Positions 8,436 to 16,697 are shown, counted from the first letter of the stretch. The stretch is 64,000 bases of DNA from Flavobacterium sp. Sd200 (GCF_009826935.1 NZ_WUMN01000007.1:1-64000), one strand, 5' to 3'. Made by a program: numbers and translations. The notes: generated by a model from the sequence alone, not told the origin.

Positions 8436-8846
8436 TTATTTTGGCAGGAAGCTCATAAAGTATGCTTCAAGGCCTTTTAGTTCTTCTTCGCTAAAGTTTT
8501 TGGTGAGGTAAATATTCGCTTTCATTGTGTCATATTGCGACGGGTCTACAATAGGTTCGGATTCGCCTAAAAGAAAGTTAACCATATTGCCCTTTTTATC
8601 GGCATACATTTTTGCTATTTCCTGTATACTTGGACCCACAATTTTTTGATCGGGTTTGTGGCACGAAAAGCAGTTTCCCTTACCATCAAAAATCTCCTGA
8701 CCCAGCTTTGCTTCCGCGCTAAGACTTGCAGATGGGTCACTGCCCTCGCTAACGGTTGTATTTTGATCTACAGCAGTATTTTTTGTTTCTTCTTTCTTGC
8801 AGGAAAAAAGGGTAATTATTGTAAGTAAAGTTAGTAGTTGTTTCAT
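8436..8846 (-). CDS. Lipoprotein cytochrome c
   Basis: 136 residues. A lipoprotein signal (LFSC, Cys16) is followed by an acidic Ser/Thr linker, then a single class I cytochrome c domain. The heme-binding motif is CFSCH (Cys59, Cys62, His63); a Met in the C-terminal half would be the sixth ligand. It is expected to be anchored on the periplasmic face and to carry electrons in respiration. It precedes no dedicated oxidase here. It lies downstream of hemB in the same direction, and an inverted family A repeat fills the 73-base gap. Confidence 0.9.
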   Translation of the reverse strand: MKQLLTLLTIITLFSCKKEETKNTAVDQNTTVSEGSDPSASLSAEAKLGQEIFDGKGNCFSCHKPDQKIVGPSIQEIAKMYADKKGNMVNFLLGESEPIVDPSQYDTMKANIYLTKNFSEEELKGLEAYFMSFLPK

Positions 8847-8869
8847 TTTTAATATTTCATGTATATTCC

Positions 8870-8917
8870 TGAGTGAAGCTGCTCCCTCTCCTTTGGAGAG
8901 GGGTTGGGGGGTGAGGC
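8870..8917 (-). repeat. Dispersed repeat family A, copy 2 (inverted)
   Basis: Reverse complement of the 5813-5860 element, running from TGAGTGAAGCTGCTCCC to GGGTGAGGC. It fills almost the whole gap between hemB and the cytochrome c gene. Confidence 0.85.
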
Positions 8918-8919
8918 CT

Positions 8920-9915
8920 TTATTTGTTTAATAATATCGCAGCTTCTTTAGCAAAATAGGTCGATATAATATCGGCACCGGCACGTTTAATACAGTGCAG
9001 CTGCTCTATCATAATCCTGTCGTGATCCAGCCAGCCACGTTCGGCAGCTGCTTTAACCATGGCATATTCGCCACTAACCTGATACACCGCCACCGGAACA
9101 TTCACTGCATTTTTAACCTCGCGCACTATGTCAAGGTACGCCATTCCGGGTTTAACCATAACAATATCGGCACCTTCCTCCACATCGTGCAGGGCTTCTT
9201 TAATGGCTTCTATACGGTTAGCATAGTCCATTTGGTAGGTTTTCTTGTCTTTCGGAATTTCTATGCCAGACTCTTTCGGAGCGCTATCCAGCGCATCGCG
9301 AAACGGCCCGTAAAATGATGAGGCATACTTGGCGCTGTAGCTCATAATACCCACATTTTGGTAACCTGCCGTATCCAACCCTTCGCGCAGGCGAATAACC
9401 CTGCCGTCCATCATGTCGCTTGGGGCAACAAAGTCGGCACCCGCCTCTGCGTGCGATATCGCCATTTTTACCAACGCCTCAACGGTTTCATCGTTAGCGA
9501 TATCGCCATTTTTTATAATGCCGTCATGCCCATATATAGAATAAGGGTCGAGTGCCACATCGGGCATTACTATCATTCCGGGCACGGCATCTTTAATAGC
9601 GCGAATGGCCTGCTGCATGAGTCCGTTTTTGTTCCAAGCTTCGGTACCCGCATTGTCTTTCAGGCTGTCGTCTACTTTTACATAAATGTTTACAGCCTTA
9701 ATGCCAAGGCTCCAGAGTTCTTTTACCTCTTTAACCGTAAGATCTATGGATCGGCGGAATAATCCCGGCATAGAGCCCAAGGGAACTTCTACGCCTTTGC
9801 CTTCGGCAATAAACATGGGGAACATAAAATCGTTTGGCGAAATAGTTGTTTCGCGCACCAGCGAACGTATGGATTCGTTGGTTCTCAGTCGTCTGTTTCT
9901 GTGTATTGGGAACAT
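8920..9915 (-). CDS. hemB: Delta-aminolevulinic acid dehydratase (porphobilinogen synthase)
   Basis: 331 residues. It condenses two 5-aminolevulinate molecules to porphobilinogen. Both Schiff-base lysines are present: Lys196 (YSAKYAS) and Lys255 (MVKPGM). The metal-site segment reads DVALDPYSIYGHDG, without the cysteine triad of zinc-dependent enzymes, so this is the Asp-rich, Mg2+-type enzyme. It is the only heme gene here on the minus strand and lies just before the repeat/transposase block. Confidence 0.97.
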   Translation of the reverse strand: MFPIHRNRRLRTNESIRSLVRETTISPNDFMFPMFIAEGKGVEVPLGSMPGLFRRSIDLTVKEVKELWSLGIKAVNIYVKVDDSLKDNAGTEAWNKNGLMQQAIRAIKDAVPGMIVMPDVALDPYSIYGHDGIIKNGDIANDETVEALVKMAISHAEAGADFVAPSDMMDGRVIRLREGLDTAGYQNVGIMSYSAKYASSFYGPFRDALDSAPKESGIEIPKDKKTYQMDYANRIEAIKEALHDVEEGADIVMVKPGMAYLDIVREVKNAVNVPVAVYQVSGEYAMVKAAAERGWLDHDRIMIEQLHCIKRAGADIISTYFAKEAAILLNK

Positions 9916-9929
9916 ATTTTTGTTTTTCC

Positions 9930-10018
9930 AACCTACAAGGTTTTCAAAACCTTGTAGGTTTAATTATCATAATATTTTTTTATACAATAAGGTTTTGAAA
10001 ATCTGGCAGGAGCTACGG
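9930..10018. repeat. REP-like couplet 1, flanking the Y1 transposase
   Basis: The head is a perfect palindrome at 9930-9960 (ACCTACAAGGTTTT / AAAACCTTGTAGGT). After a spacer of about 25-30 bases comes a degraded tail (9986-10018) with AAGGTTTTGAAAATCTGGCAGGA and then GGTTGCTTAT. The same head-spacer-tail layout occurs at 10589-10690 and 10725-10817. Confidence 0.85.
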
Positions 10019-10022
10019 TTGC

Positions 10023-10574
10023 TTATTCTAAAGTGAATTTCTGTTCTAAGATTTCTTTTTTAGTTTTATGTTCAAATATATAGTTGTCTAAATCACCAAA
10101 GAGTTCTATTACCTCTCCTCTTTTTAATTTGGTTTCTTTGTTGGAAAGGATTGAATTGTAAGATGAGTATTTAAAGGTTGCAAAATTTGCATCGAAATGA
10201 TGGTAAGGATTTAAATGGATATAAACAATCAATTGCCTCAGGTAGTTCTCATCATCAATCCTGATTCTTTTAAAATGTTTCTCAAATAAACTTCCTGTTC
10301 TGTTGTTCGCTTTATTGAAGGCTTTTGCATATGCATTAAAAAGGTTTGATAAATCCTGCGTAACCTTTTCTCCATCGGAATCTATCCTTAGCAAAAAATG
10401 AAAATGGTTATTCATCAAACAATAAGCGAATAAAGATGAACTGTTTGTAAGATGTTTATTGACCAAATTTAAAAAGTACATTTTATTTTCATCAGTAATA
10501 AAAATATTCCCGCCATTTATACCTCTGTTATAAATGTGATACATGCAATCTTTAATTAATGGTTCTAATTTCAT
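10023..10574 (-). CDS. REP-associated tyrosine transposase (Y1 HUH family)
   Basis: 183 residues, in the usual RAYT size range. The HUH metal site is NNHFHFLL (His57, His59) and the likely catalytic tyrosine is Tyr118 in VYIHLNP, a combination typical of RAYTs. Such proteins nick and join single-stranded DNA at palindromic hairpins and are linked to the spread of REP elements. The flanks support this: head-tail palindrome couplets lie immediately downstream (9930-10018) and upstream (10589-10817). No full IS ends with target-site duplication were recognised. It interrupts the region between hemB and hemA. Confidence 0.93.
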   Translation of the reverse strand: MKLEPLIKDCMYHIYNRGINGGNIFITDENKMYFLNLVNKHLTNSSSLFAYCLMNNHFHFLLRIDSDGEKVTQDLSNLFNAYAKAFNKANNRTGSLFEKHFKRIRIDDENYLRQLIVYIHLNPYHHFDANFATFKYSSYNSILSNKETKLKRGEVIELFGDLDNYIFEHKTKKEILEQKFTLE

Positions 10575-10588
10575 TTAAACTTTTCTCC

Positions 10589-10690
10589 AACCTGCAAGGT
10601 TTTGAAAACCTTGTAGGTTTATGTTTATAGTAACTTTATAATATTTATACCTACAAGGTTTTAGAAACCTTGCAGGAACCCACCGTTGCT
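10589..10690. repeat. REP-like couplet 2
   Basis: The head palindrome (10589-10619, CCTGCAAGGTTTTGAAAACC core) and an oppositely marked tail (10650-10676, ACCTACAAGGTTTTAGAAAC core) are 30 bases apart. The tail continues with GGAACCCACCGTTGCTCAT, also echoed in couplet 1. Sits just upstream of the transposase start. Confidence 0.88.
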
Positions 10691-10724
10691 CATCATGCAA
10701 GAGTATAGCTACTTCTCATTTTCC

Positions 10725-10830
10725 AACCTGCAAGGTTTCTAAAACCTTGTAGGTTTTAATTATTCGGGATATTCTTCTCTTTTACTACACCTACAAGGTT
10801 TTAGAAACCTTGCAGGAGAGGGGGTGAGGC
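10725..10830. repeat. REP-like couplet 3 with family A remnant
   Basis: Head palindrome at 10725-10755, 33-base spacer, tail palindrome at 10789-10817. The tail runs into GAGAGGGGGTGAGGC (10816-10830), the truncated end of a family A repeat, right up to the AraC stop codon. One element therefore appears to have landed in another. Confidence 0.85.
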
Positions 10831-10831
10831 T

Positions 10832-11704
10832 CTACACCTTCTCGTTAATACTCATTAAATATTTCTTAGGCGTAGTACCAAATTTCTTTTTAAAGGCCGC
10901 AATAAAGTGGCTGGCGGTGCTGTAGCCTATGCGCAGGCCTACTTCATTTACGTTATACGATCCGCTGTCTAAAAGCTTGCGGGCATAATCCATTTTATAG
11001 TCAAACAAAAAGCTGTACACGCTGTCGCCATATATCTGGCGGAAGCCCATTTTTAGTCTTTTAAGGTTAATACCTACTTCATCTGCCAGTTCCTGCAGTC
11101 CCGGTGGCTCGGCCATATTGGCAATAACATAGTCTTTTGCCTTACGTATTTTTATTACATTTTCTTCGTCTACCAGGAAAGGGCACTGCTCTGCATTAGG
11201 GTCTTCGGCACGGTTAAAATAAAGGCTTAGTAGTTCGTAAACCTTACCTTTAAAATATAGTTTTTTGACCGACGGGTGCAGGTTAAAGTAAAACAGCTGG
11301 CTGAGCACAATAGCCATAGACGGGTTTATCTTTTCGTCCTTATAATATTTTCGGTCTTTGTTTTCGGGGCTAAGAAAAGGAATGTGGTCTGCCTGTTCTG
11401 TAAAAAAGCCATGAAACTTTTTTATAGAGACCAGTACCGATAAAACCCAACTGTGCGGGGCTATTTCCAAATGCAATGGCAGCTCTTTTTGTGGGTTGTA
11501 TAAAAAGAGTGAAAGCTCTTCGCGCAGGTCCAGCCCATAGCGGCCTTCGTTAAAAATAAACTTTGCCCTGCCCTTAACGCCAAAGTGAAACTGTATCAGG
11601 TCGGTCTCTACTTCCCTTGTATAATGGGCGGTTTCGTCGCTGTCGTTCTGAAAGCGCAGTACATAAAAACCGTCTTCAATAGTAACTTCATCAGGAGAAC
11701 CCAT
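10832..11704 (-). CDS. AraC-family transcriptional regulator divergent from hemA
   Basis: 290 residues. The N-terminal ~175 residues are a beta-rich sensor domain without a recognised ligand motif. The C-terminal ~100 residues are a double helix-turn-helix of AraC type (LQELADEVGINLKRLKMGF, then VNEVGLRIGYSTASHFIAAF and the FGTTPKKYL end). It is divergent from hemA with a 239-base regulatory gap holding two dyads. This position suggests it controls heme genes or is autoregulated, but the effector is unknown. Its 3' end abuts the REP-like cluster. Confidence 0.9.
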   Translation of the reverse strand: MGSPDEVTIEDGFYVLRFQNDSDETAHYTREVETDLIQFHFGVKGRAKFIFNEGRYGLDLREELSLFLYNPQKELPLHLEIAPHSWVLSVLVSIKKFHGFFTEQADHIPFLSPENKDRKYYKDEKINPSMAIVLSQLFYFNLHPSVKKLYFKGKVYELLSLYFNRAEDPNAEQCPFLVDEENVIKIRKAKDYVIANMAEPPGLQELADEVGINLKRLKMGFRQIYGDSVYSFLFDYKMDYARKLLDSGSYNVNEVGLRIGYSTASHFIAAFKKKFGTTPKKYLMSINEKV

Positions 11705-11750
11705 AGCGGTATTTTTTAAACTATCTTTGCGAAGTGTAAAAGCTTTTTTA

Positions 11751-11767
11751 TTTAGAATTGTTCTAAA
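11751..11767. promoter_or_regulatory. Dyad in the araC-hemA divergent region
   Basis: TTTAGAATTGTTCTAAA is a perfect 7-3-7 inverted repeat about 50 bases upstream of the AraC-gene start. The form resembles binding sites of metal-dependent repressors (DtxR/Fur-like dyads), but the regulator is not known. Confidence 0.45.
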
Positions 11768-11818
11768 CTAAATTTTCGCAAGGTGTTGATATGGCTGCAA
11801 ATTTACAGTATTTTGTTT

Positions 11819-11883
11819 AAAAATAACGCTTAAGGGGTCAAATATCCCTGAGCGATAAAAAAAGGACTCAGAGCGTTATTTTT
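11819..11883. promoter_or_regulatory. 12-bp inverted repeat upstream of the hemA promoter
   Basis: AAAAATAACGCT (11819-11830) pairs with AGCGTTATTTTT (11872-11883) across 41 bases. Inside lies GGGTCAAATATCCC, a smaller dyad. Placed just upstream of the hemA -7 element, it could be an operator or a DNA-looping site for the AraC protein. Confidence 0.45.
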
Positions 11884-11899
11884 TAAAAAGCGTTCGTTT

Positions 11900-11907
11900 T
11901 AATTTTG
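11900..11907 (+). promoter_or_regulatory. -7 element for the hemACDE genes
   Basis: TAATTTTG fits TAnnTTTG exactly and lies 36 bases before the hemA ATG. No good -33 TTG is visible, which would suit activator dependence. Confidence 0.45.
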
Positions 11908-11943
11908 TGAAACTTTTAAGAGAAAAGTGTAGATACTCAATTT

Positions 11944-13200
11944 ATGGATAACAATAATACGTCAAGGCATCTTTACTTTTATGCAGTTGGTTTGAGTTAC
12001 AGGAAAGCCGATGCCGAGACAAGGGGGAAGTTTAACCTGGATGCGCAGGCGCGACAGCGTATATTGCTACAGGCGCAGCAGGAGGGTATAACCAGTTTAG
12101 TGGTTACCAGCACCTGCAACCGTACAGAACTGTATGGTTTTGCGCAGCACCCTTTCCAACTTATAAAATTACTTACCGATAACAGCCATGGTACGGTTGA
12201 AGAATTTCAGCGTGCTGCATTTGTATATAAAAACAGCGAGGCCATTAACCACGTTTTCCATGTGGGAACGGGGCTTGACAGCCAGATATTGGGCGACTTT
12301 GAAATTATTGGGCAGATAAAACAGGGCTTTAACGAATCGAAAGAACTGGGCTTGGTAAACGCCTTTACAGAGCGCTTGGTAAACAGCGTAATACAGGCCA
12401 GCAAGCGCATAAAGAACGAAACCGAACTGAGTTCGGGTGCGACGTCGGTCTCTTTTGCATCGGTTCAGTACATCATGAACAATGTCGATGATATTTCCAA
12501 CAAAAACATACTGCTTTTTGGTACGGGCAAAATAGGCCGCAATACCTGCGAAAACCTTGTTAAACACACTAAGAACGACCACATAGTACTGATAAACCGT
12601 ACACGCGAAAAGGCAGAGAAAATTGCCGGAAAATTTAACCTTGAGGTTAAGGATTATGACCTGCTTCCGCTTGAAGTGCCTAATGCCGATGTGCTTGTGG
12701 TGGCTACCGGTGCGCAGCAGCCTACTATTGATAAAGATATACTTTCGGTTACGAAACCGCTTTTAATACTCGATCTTTCGGTGCCTAAAAACGTGCACGA
12801 TAATGTAAAGGAATTGCCTAACGTTACGGTGGTTCACTTAGACGACTTGGCCAAAATAACCGACAGCACACTGGAAAACCGCAAAAAGCACATTCCGGCA
12901 GCAGAGGCAATTATTGAAGAGGGTATGGAAGAATTTACAGACTGGACCAACGCCCGTAAATTTGCCCCAACCATTAACGCCCTTAAAGAAAAACTGCATA
13001 GTATTGCTGATGGCGAACTGAACTTTCAGCGAAAAAAAATAAGTAATTTCGATGAGGAGCAGGCCGAGATTATCAGTCAGCGTATTATTCATAAAATTAC
13101 CACTCATTTTGCCAATCACCTAAAAGACCGCGATACTGTGGTAGATGACAGTATTGAGTGGATTGAAAAAGTTTTTAGGATTGAAACCCCGGTAAAATGA
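11944..13200 (+). CDS. hemA: Glutamyl-tRNA reductase
   Basis: 418 residues. It reduces Glu-tRNA to glutamate-1-semialdehyde with NADPH, the first step of C5-type heme synthesis. The catalytic cysteine is Cys58 in TSTCNRTELYGF. LLFGTGKIGRNTC is the NADPH-binding motif of the second domain. The C-terminal dimerisation helices are present. Its TGA overlaps the hemC ATG by four bases (ATGA), so the two are translationally coupled. hemL, needed next, is not in the window. Confidence 0.97.
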   Translation: MDNNNTSRHLYFYAVGLSYRKADAETRGKFNLDAQARQRILLQAQQEGITSLVVTSTCNRTELYGFAQHPFQLIKLLTDNSHGTVEEFQRAAFVYKNSEAINHVFHVGTGLDSQILGDFEIIGQIKQGFNESKELGLVNAFTERLVNSVIQASKRIKNETELSSGATSVSFASVQYIMNNVDDISNKNILLFGTGKIGRNTCENLVKHTKNDHIVLINRTREKAEKIAGKFNLEVKDYDLLPLEVPNADVLVVATGAQQPTIDKDILSVTKPLLILDLSVPKNVHDNVKELPNVTVVHLDDLAKITDSTLENRKKHIPAAEAIIEEGMEEFTDWTNARKFAPTINALKEKLHSIADGELNFQRKKISNFDEEQAEIISQRIIHKITTHFANHLKDRDTVVDDSIEWIEKVFRIETPVK

Positions 13201-14117
13201 GCAAAACCATAAGAATAGGTACCCGCGACAGCGAACTCGCGCTGTGGCAGGCACACACGGTAGAACGTAAGCTTAATGCTATGGGCTACCATACAGAGAT
13301 CGTAGCTGTAAAATCTACAGGCGACTTAATTTTAGATGTGCCGCTTTACGAACTGGGCATTACCGGAATATTTACCAAAACGCTCGACGTTGCTATGATT
13401 CGCGGCGAGGTAGATATTGCCGTACATTCTATGAAAGATGTGCCTACCGCCTTGCCTAAAGGCATTGTGCAGGCGGCTGTTTTAGAGCGCGCATCGGTAC
13501 ATGATATATTGGTGACCAAAGGCGACCATGATTTTGCTGCAAATGCCGCTACTATTGCCACGGGTAGCCTTCGCCGACAGGCACAATGGCTTAACCGCTA
13601 CCCACACCACACCGTTACCGATTTGCGCGGTAATGTAAACACCCGCCTTAAAAAACTTGAAGAGAGTGACTGGCAGGGTGCTGTTTTTGCCAAAGCAGGG
13701 CTGGAACGCATAAACGTATTGCCAAATAACCACATTACCCTTAACTGGATGATACCTGCACCTGCACAGGGTGCTATGGTGGTGGTAACCATGGAGGACG
13801 ATATTTTTTGTACAGAGGCTGTTGCCAAACTAAACCATGGCCCTACCGATGTGGCTACGTTTGTAGAACGTCAGTTTTTAAAACAATTAGAAGGTGGATG
13901 CACTGCCCCTATAGGCGCATTGGCTACAGTTATAGATGGCGAAATCAGGTTGGAGGGTGTGTTGCTTTCTATAGACGGCAAAGAAAAACTGCATATAGAA
14001 AAGGTGCTGCCTGCCGGAAGCGATTTTATGAATTTTGGTAACGACTGTGCCAATGAAATCCTGGCTAACGGCGGTGCCGAACTGATGGCACAAATAAAAG
14101 CCCAGCTTAAAAAATAA
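13197..14117 (+). CDS. hemC: Hydroxymethylbilane synthase (porphobilinogen deaminase)
   Basis: 306 residues. It polymerises four porphobilinogens. IGTRDSELALWQA marks the N-terminus, and the dipyrromethane cofactor is attached at Cys235 in LEGGCTAPIGA. The cofactor/substrate arginines of TGSLRRQAQ and DLRGNVNTRL are also present. It overlaps hemA by four bases and hemD by one base (TAATG). Confidence 0.97.
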   Translation: MSKTIRIGTRDSELALWQAHTVERKLNAMGYHTEIVAVKSTGDLILDVPLYELGITGIFTKTLDVAMIRGEVDIAVHSMKDVPTALPKGIVQAAVLERASVHDILVTKGDHDFAANAATIATGSLRRQAQWLNRYPHHTVTDLRGNVNTRLKKLEESDWQGAVFAKAGLERINVLPNNHITLNWMIPAPAQGAMVVVTMEDDIFCTEAVAKLNHGPTDVATFVERQFLKQLEGGCTAPIGALATVIDGEIRLEGVLLSIDGKEKLHIEKVLPAGSDFMNFGNDCANEILANGGAELMAQIKAQLKK

Positions 14118-14809
14118 TGATACGTGTACTCTCTACCAAAAAACTGTTGCCCAACCAAAAGCAATATTTGCTGAATGCAGGGTTGGCCGTTTTGGAAGCC
14201 GACTTTATAGGTATTGAGTATTTAGATTTTAGTATTGAGCACATAACTCCCAACCTTATTTTTACCAGCGGTAACGCCTTTAAGAGTTTTTTGCTAAGTG
14301 ATGATGTCGGGAAGTTTAAAGACAGTGCCGTATTCTGTGTAGGCAGAAAAACCAAAGAACTTATCGAGAAGAGCGGCTACAGCGTTTTGGCGTATGCCGA
14401 TAATGCTGGGGAGTTGGCAAACATCATTATCAATGATTATAGAGATGAAAGTTTTACATTTTTCTGCGGAAGCCAAAGACTAAATATATTGCCTGATGCC
14501 TTAAAGCAAGCCGATGTAGAATTTACCGAAGCTGAGGTGTACCAAACGGTTTTAACGCCACACAAAATAACCTCACACCTTGACGGAATATTGTTTTTCA
14601 GTCCGTCGGCTGTAGAGAGTTACCTTTCGGCGAATGCCATAACTACTGAAACCTGTTTTTGCATTGGGGCTACCACAGCTGCTGCACTAAAAGGTATTAC
14701 AAATAATGTAGTGGTGGCAAACAAACCAAGTGTGGAGAATGTTATAGTGCAGGTGCGCAGCTATTTCGCAAAGATGCGCGAAGAAGGCGCAAAGGAACAC
14801 AAAGAATAA
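14117..14809 (+). CDS. hemD: Uroporphyrinogen-III synthase
   Basis: 230 residues, typical length. It cyclises hydroxymethylbilane with inversion of ring D. The family diverges strongly; the clearest marks are IFTSGNAFKSF in the first lobe and GILFFSPSAVESYL plus CIGATTAAALK in the second, along with the position after hemC. The last ~15 residues (FAKMREEGAKEHKE) are encoded by one arm of a dispersed inverted repeat (14767-14806), so this tail is probably repeat-derived and not part of the fold. It starts inside the hemC stop codon. Confidence 0.9.
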   Translation: MIRVLSTKKLLPNQKQYLLNAGLAVLEADFIGIEYLDFSIEHITPNLIFTSGNAFKSFLLSDDVGKFKDSAVFCVGRKTKELIEKSGYSVLAYADNAGELANIIINDYRDESFTFFCGSQRLNILPDALKQADVEFTEAEVYQTVLTPHKITSHLDGILFFSPSAVESYLSANAITTETCFCIGATTAAALKGITNNVVVANKPSVENVIVQVRSYFAKMREEGAKEHKE

Positions 14810-14879
14810 AAAATAAAACAACTACTGATGAGCATCAAGGCTTTGCGAACCTTCGCGCCTTCTTTGTGAATCTTTGTGG
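14767..14879. repeat. Family D inverted repeat overlapping the hemD 3' end
   Basis: The left arm (14767-14806) and the reverse complement of the right arm (14841-14879) agree at most positions over ~39 bases, sharing AAGAAGGCGC and CGCAAAG-type blocks. The same CGCAAAG/GCGCAAAGG vocabulary builds elements at 28636-28781 and 55201-55483. The repeat occupies the hemD-hemE junction. Confidence 0.8.
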
Positions 14880-14894
14880 TATAACTCAAAAAAC

Positions 14895-15920
14895 ATGAGC
14901 ATAAAGAACGACCTATTTTTAAAAGCATTACGTAACGAAACCGTAGAACGTCCACCGGTATGGATGATGCGCCAGGCGGGGCGGTATTTGCCGGAATTTA
15001 TTGCCCTGCGCGATAAGTACGACTTTTTTACCCGTTGCCAAACCCCGGAGCTTGCTGCCGAAATAACGGTACAGCCTATTCGCATTGTAAAACCGGATGC
15101 TGCCATATTGTTTAGCGATATACTGGTTGTGCCTCAAGCCATGGGCATTGAGGTGCTGATGAAAGAAAGCGTAGGTCCGTTTTTGCCAAATCCTATTCGC
15201 ACCCCGCAGGATGTAGAACAGGTGCGGGTGCCTGATATTCACGAAACGTTGGGCTATGTTATGGATGCCATAAAACTAACCAAAGAAATGCTGAACGATG
15301 AGGTTCCGCTAATAGGTTTTGCAGGCAGCCCATGGACGATTTTTTGTTATGCGGTTGAAGGTAAGGGCTCTAAAAGTTTTGATACGGCTAAAGGTTTTTG
15401 CTTTACATACCCGGAGGCAGCTCACGTGCTGCTTCAAAAAATTACCGATACCACCATTGCCTACCTTAAAGAAAAAGTAAAGGCAGGCGTTAATGCCGTG
15501 CAGGTGTTTGACAGCTGGGGTGGCATGCTTAGCCCGGTAGACTATCAGGAATTTTCCTGGAAATACATTAACCAGATTGTTGAGGCATTAGCTCCCGATA
15601 CGCATGTTATTGTATTTGGAAAAGGCTGCTGGTTTGCCCTTAACGAAATGGCACAAAGCAAGGCATCGGCACTGGGTGTAGATTGGACGTGTAGTGCGCG
15701 TAATGCCCGTTACTTAAGTGGTGGCAGGATAACACTGCAGGGTAATTTTGACCCAAGCCGTTTGCTGAGCCCTATTCCGGTTATTAAAAAAATGGTACAC
15801 CAAATGATAGACGAGTTTGGTAAAGACAATTATATTGTAAATTTAGGCCACGGCATATTGCCAAATATTCCTGTAGACCACGCCAAAGCATTTGTAGAGG
15901 CAGTTAAGGAGTACAGGTAA
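14895..15920 (+). CDS. hemE: Uroporphyrinogen decarboxylase
   Basis: 341 residues from ATG 14895 (MSIKNDLFLKAL). The in-frame ATG at 14874 would add seven residues encoded by the repeat arm and is unlikely. It decarboxylates the four acetate side chains to give coproporphyrinogen III. The signature PPVWMMRQAGRYLPE at residues ~18-32 holds the substrate-binding arginines; GFAGSPWTIFCYA and FDSWGGMLSP are the other family motifs. The gap to hemD is filled by the family D repeat. A family A repeat begins right at its stop codon. Confidence 0.97.
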   Translation: MSIKNDLFLKALRNETVERPPVWMMRQAGRYLPEFIALRDKYDFFTRCQTPELAAEITVQPIRIVKPDAAILFSDILVVPQAMGIEVLMKESVGPFLPNPIRTPQDVEQVRVPDIHETLGYVMDAIKLTKEMLNDEVPLIGFAGSPWTIFCYAVEGKGSKSFDTAKGFCFTYPEAAHVLLQKITDTTIAYLKEKVKAGVNAVQVFDSWGGMLSPVDYQEFSWKYINQIVEALAPDTHVIVFGKGCWFALNEMAQSKASALGVDWTCSARNARYLSGGRITLQGNFDPSRLLSPIPVIKKMVHQMIDEFGKDNYIVNLGHGILPNIPVDHAKAFVEAVKEYR

Positions 15921-15965
15921 GCCTCACCCCAGCCCTCTCCAAAGGAGAGGGTGCAGCTTCACTCA
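15921..15965 (+). repeat. Dispersed repeat family A, copy 3
   Basis: GCCTCACCCCAGCCCTCTCC ... GGAGAGGGTGCAGCTTCACTCA, directly abutting the hemE stop codon. It explains an apparent N-terminal extension of the next ORF, which would otherwise start at ATG 15951 inside the repeat. Confidence 0.85.
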
Positions 15966-16034
15966 GGCGTATCAATTGGCCAGTTTGTAGCTGTCAATAA
16001 CCATCAACCAACAACTAAAACCCAATTGTGTTTG

Positions 16035-16265
16035 ATGACTACGATTAAAGAGCTTGAAAACTGGATGTTAGAGAATAATATGAAAAACACTTTTACTCCT
16101 GATGCACGATTTGTAACAGATGAAGGTGAAGGATTAGAAGTAATTTCAGGGCTTTATATATGGTACTATATCGAAAGGGGTGAAAGGCAAAACTTAGAGT
16201 ATTTTAAATCTGAAAAAGACGCTGTGCGATTCCTATATAATTATTTGATTCAAAATAAATCCTGA
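16035..16265 (+). CDS. Small hypothetical protein, possible immunity-type fold
   Basis: 76 residues from ATG 16035. Upstream in-frame codons derive from the family A repeat. It is small, soluble and acidic, with the core YIERGERQNLEYFKSEKDAV followed by an aromatic C-terminus. This ERGxxxNLxxFxSExxA pattern reminds me of Imm59-like immunity proteins, but that is from memory and uncertain, and no toxin lies nearby. Its TGA overlaps the next ATG (TGATG at 16263-16267), so it is coupled to the DUF1801 gene. Confidence 0.6.
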   Translation: MTTIKELENWMLENNMKNTFTPDARFVTDEGEGLEVISGLYIWYYIERGERQNLEYFKSEKDAVRFLYNYLIQNKS

Positions 16266-16663
16266 TGAAATATCCTATAGAAATACAAGCCTACAATAAC
16301 GGCTTGAGTGTTGAAGACAAAGCCATAGCTGATTTGCTGGTAATTACCATAACCGAAAATCTGCCGGAGGCGGAAAGCAAAATATGGCATGCCCACCCGG
16401 TGTGGTTTTTAGACGGCAACCCCATTGTGGGCTACAGCAAACTGAAAAAACATGTAAGGCTGATGTTTTGGAGCGGGCAGTCGTTTGATGAAGAAGGCCT
16501 GAACATTAACGGCGAAAAGTTTAAGGATGCTTCTGTTGGCTACACTAACGTAAACGAAGTGAATATAACCGACCTTAAACGCTGGCTTCAAAAAGCGCAG
16601 GACATACAGTGGGATTATAAAAACATTGTAAAGCGCAAAGGCGTACTGATAAGGATAAAGTAA
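16265..16663 (+). CDS. DUF1801 family protein
   Basis: 132 residues of the DUF1801 (YdhG/YjbR-like, CyaY-like fold) family. The family pattern ESKIWHAHPVWFLDGNPIVGYS, here about residues 37-58, and the following LMFWSGQ are seen. The biochemical role is unknown in general. It is translationally coupled to the 76-residue gene and followed by a stray REP-like palindrome. Confidence 0.8.
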   Translation: MKYPIEIQAYNNGLSVEDKAIADLLVITITENLPEAESKIWHAHPVWFLDGNPIVGYSKLKKHVRLMFWSGQSFDEEGLNINGEKFKDASVGYTNVNEVNITDLKRWLQKAQDIQWDYKNIVKRKGVLIRIK

Positions 16664-16669
16664 TTGAGT

Positions 16670-16697
16670 CCTGCAAGGTTTTTAAAACTTTGTAGCT
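16670..16697. repeat. Isolated, decayed copy of the RAYT-linked palindrome
   Basis: CCTGCAAGGTTTTTAAAACT followed by TTGTAGCT is an imperfect version of the 10.6-kb REP-like head. It lies 6 kb from the transposase, between the DUF1801 and GNAT genes. Confidence 0.8.

Noticed and set aside
15951..16034. N-terminal extension of the 76-residue gene
   Set aside because: The extra 28 codons lie in the family A repeat and adjoining repeat-like sequence; ATG 16035 gives a compact protein with a normal start.
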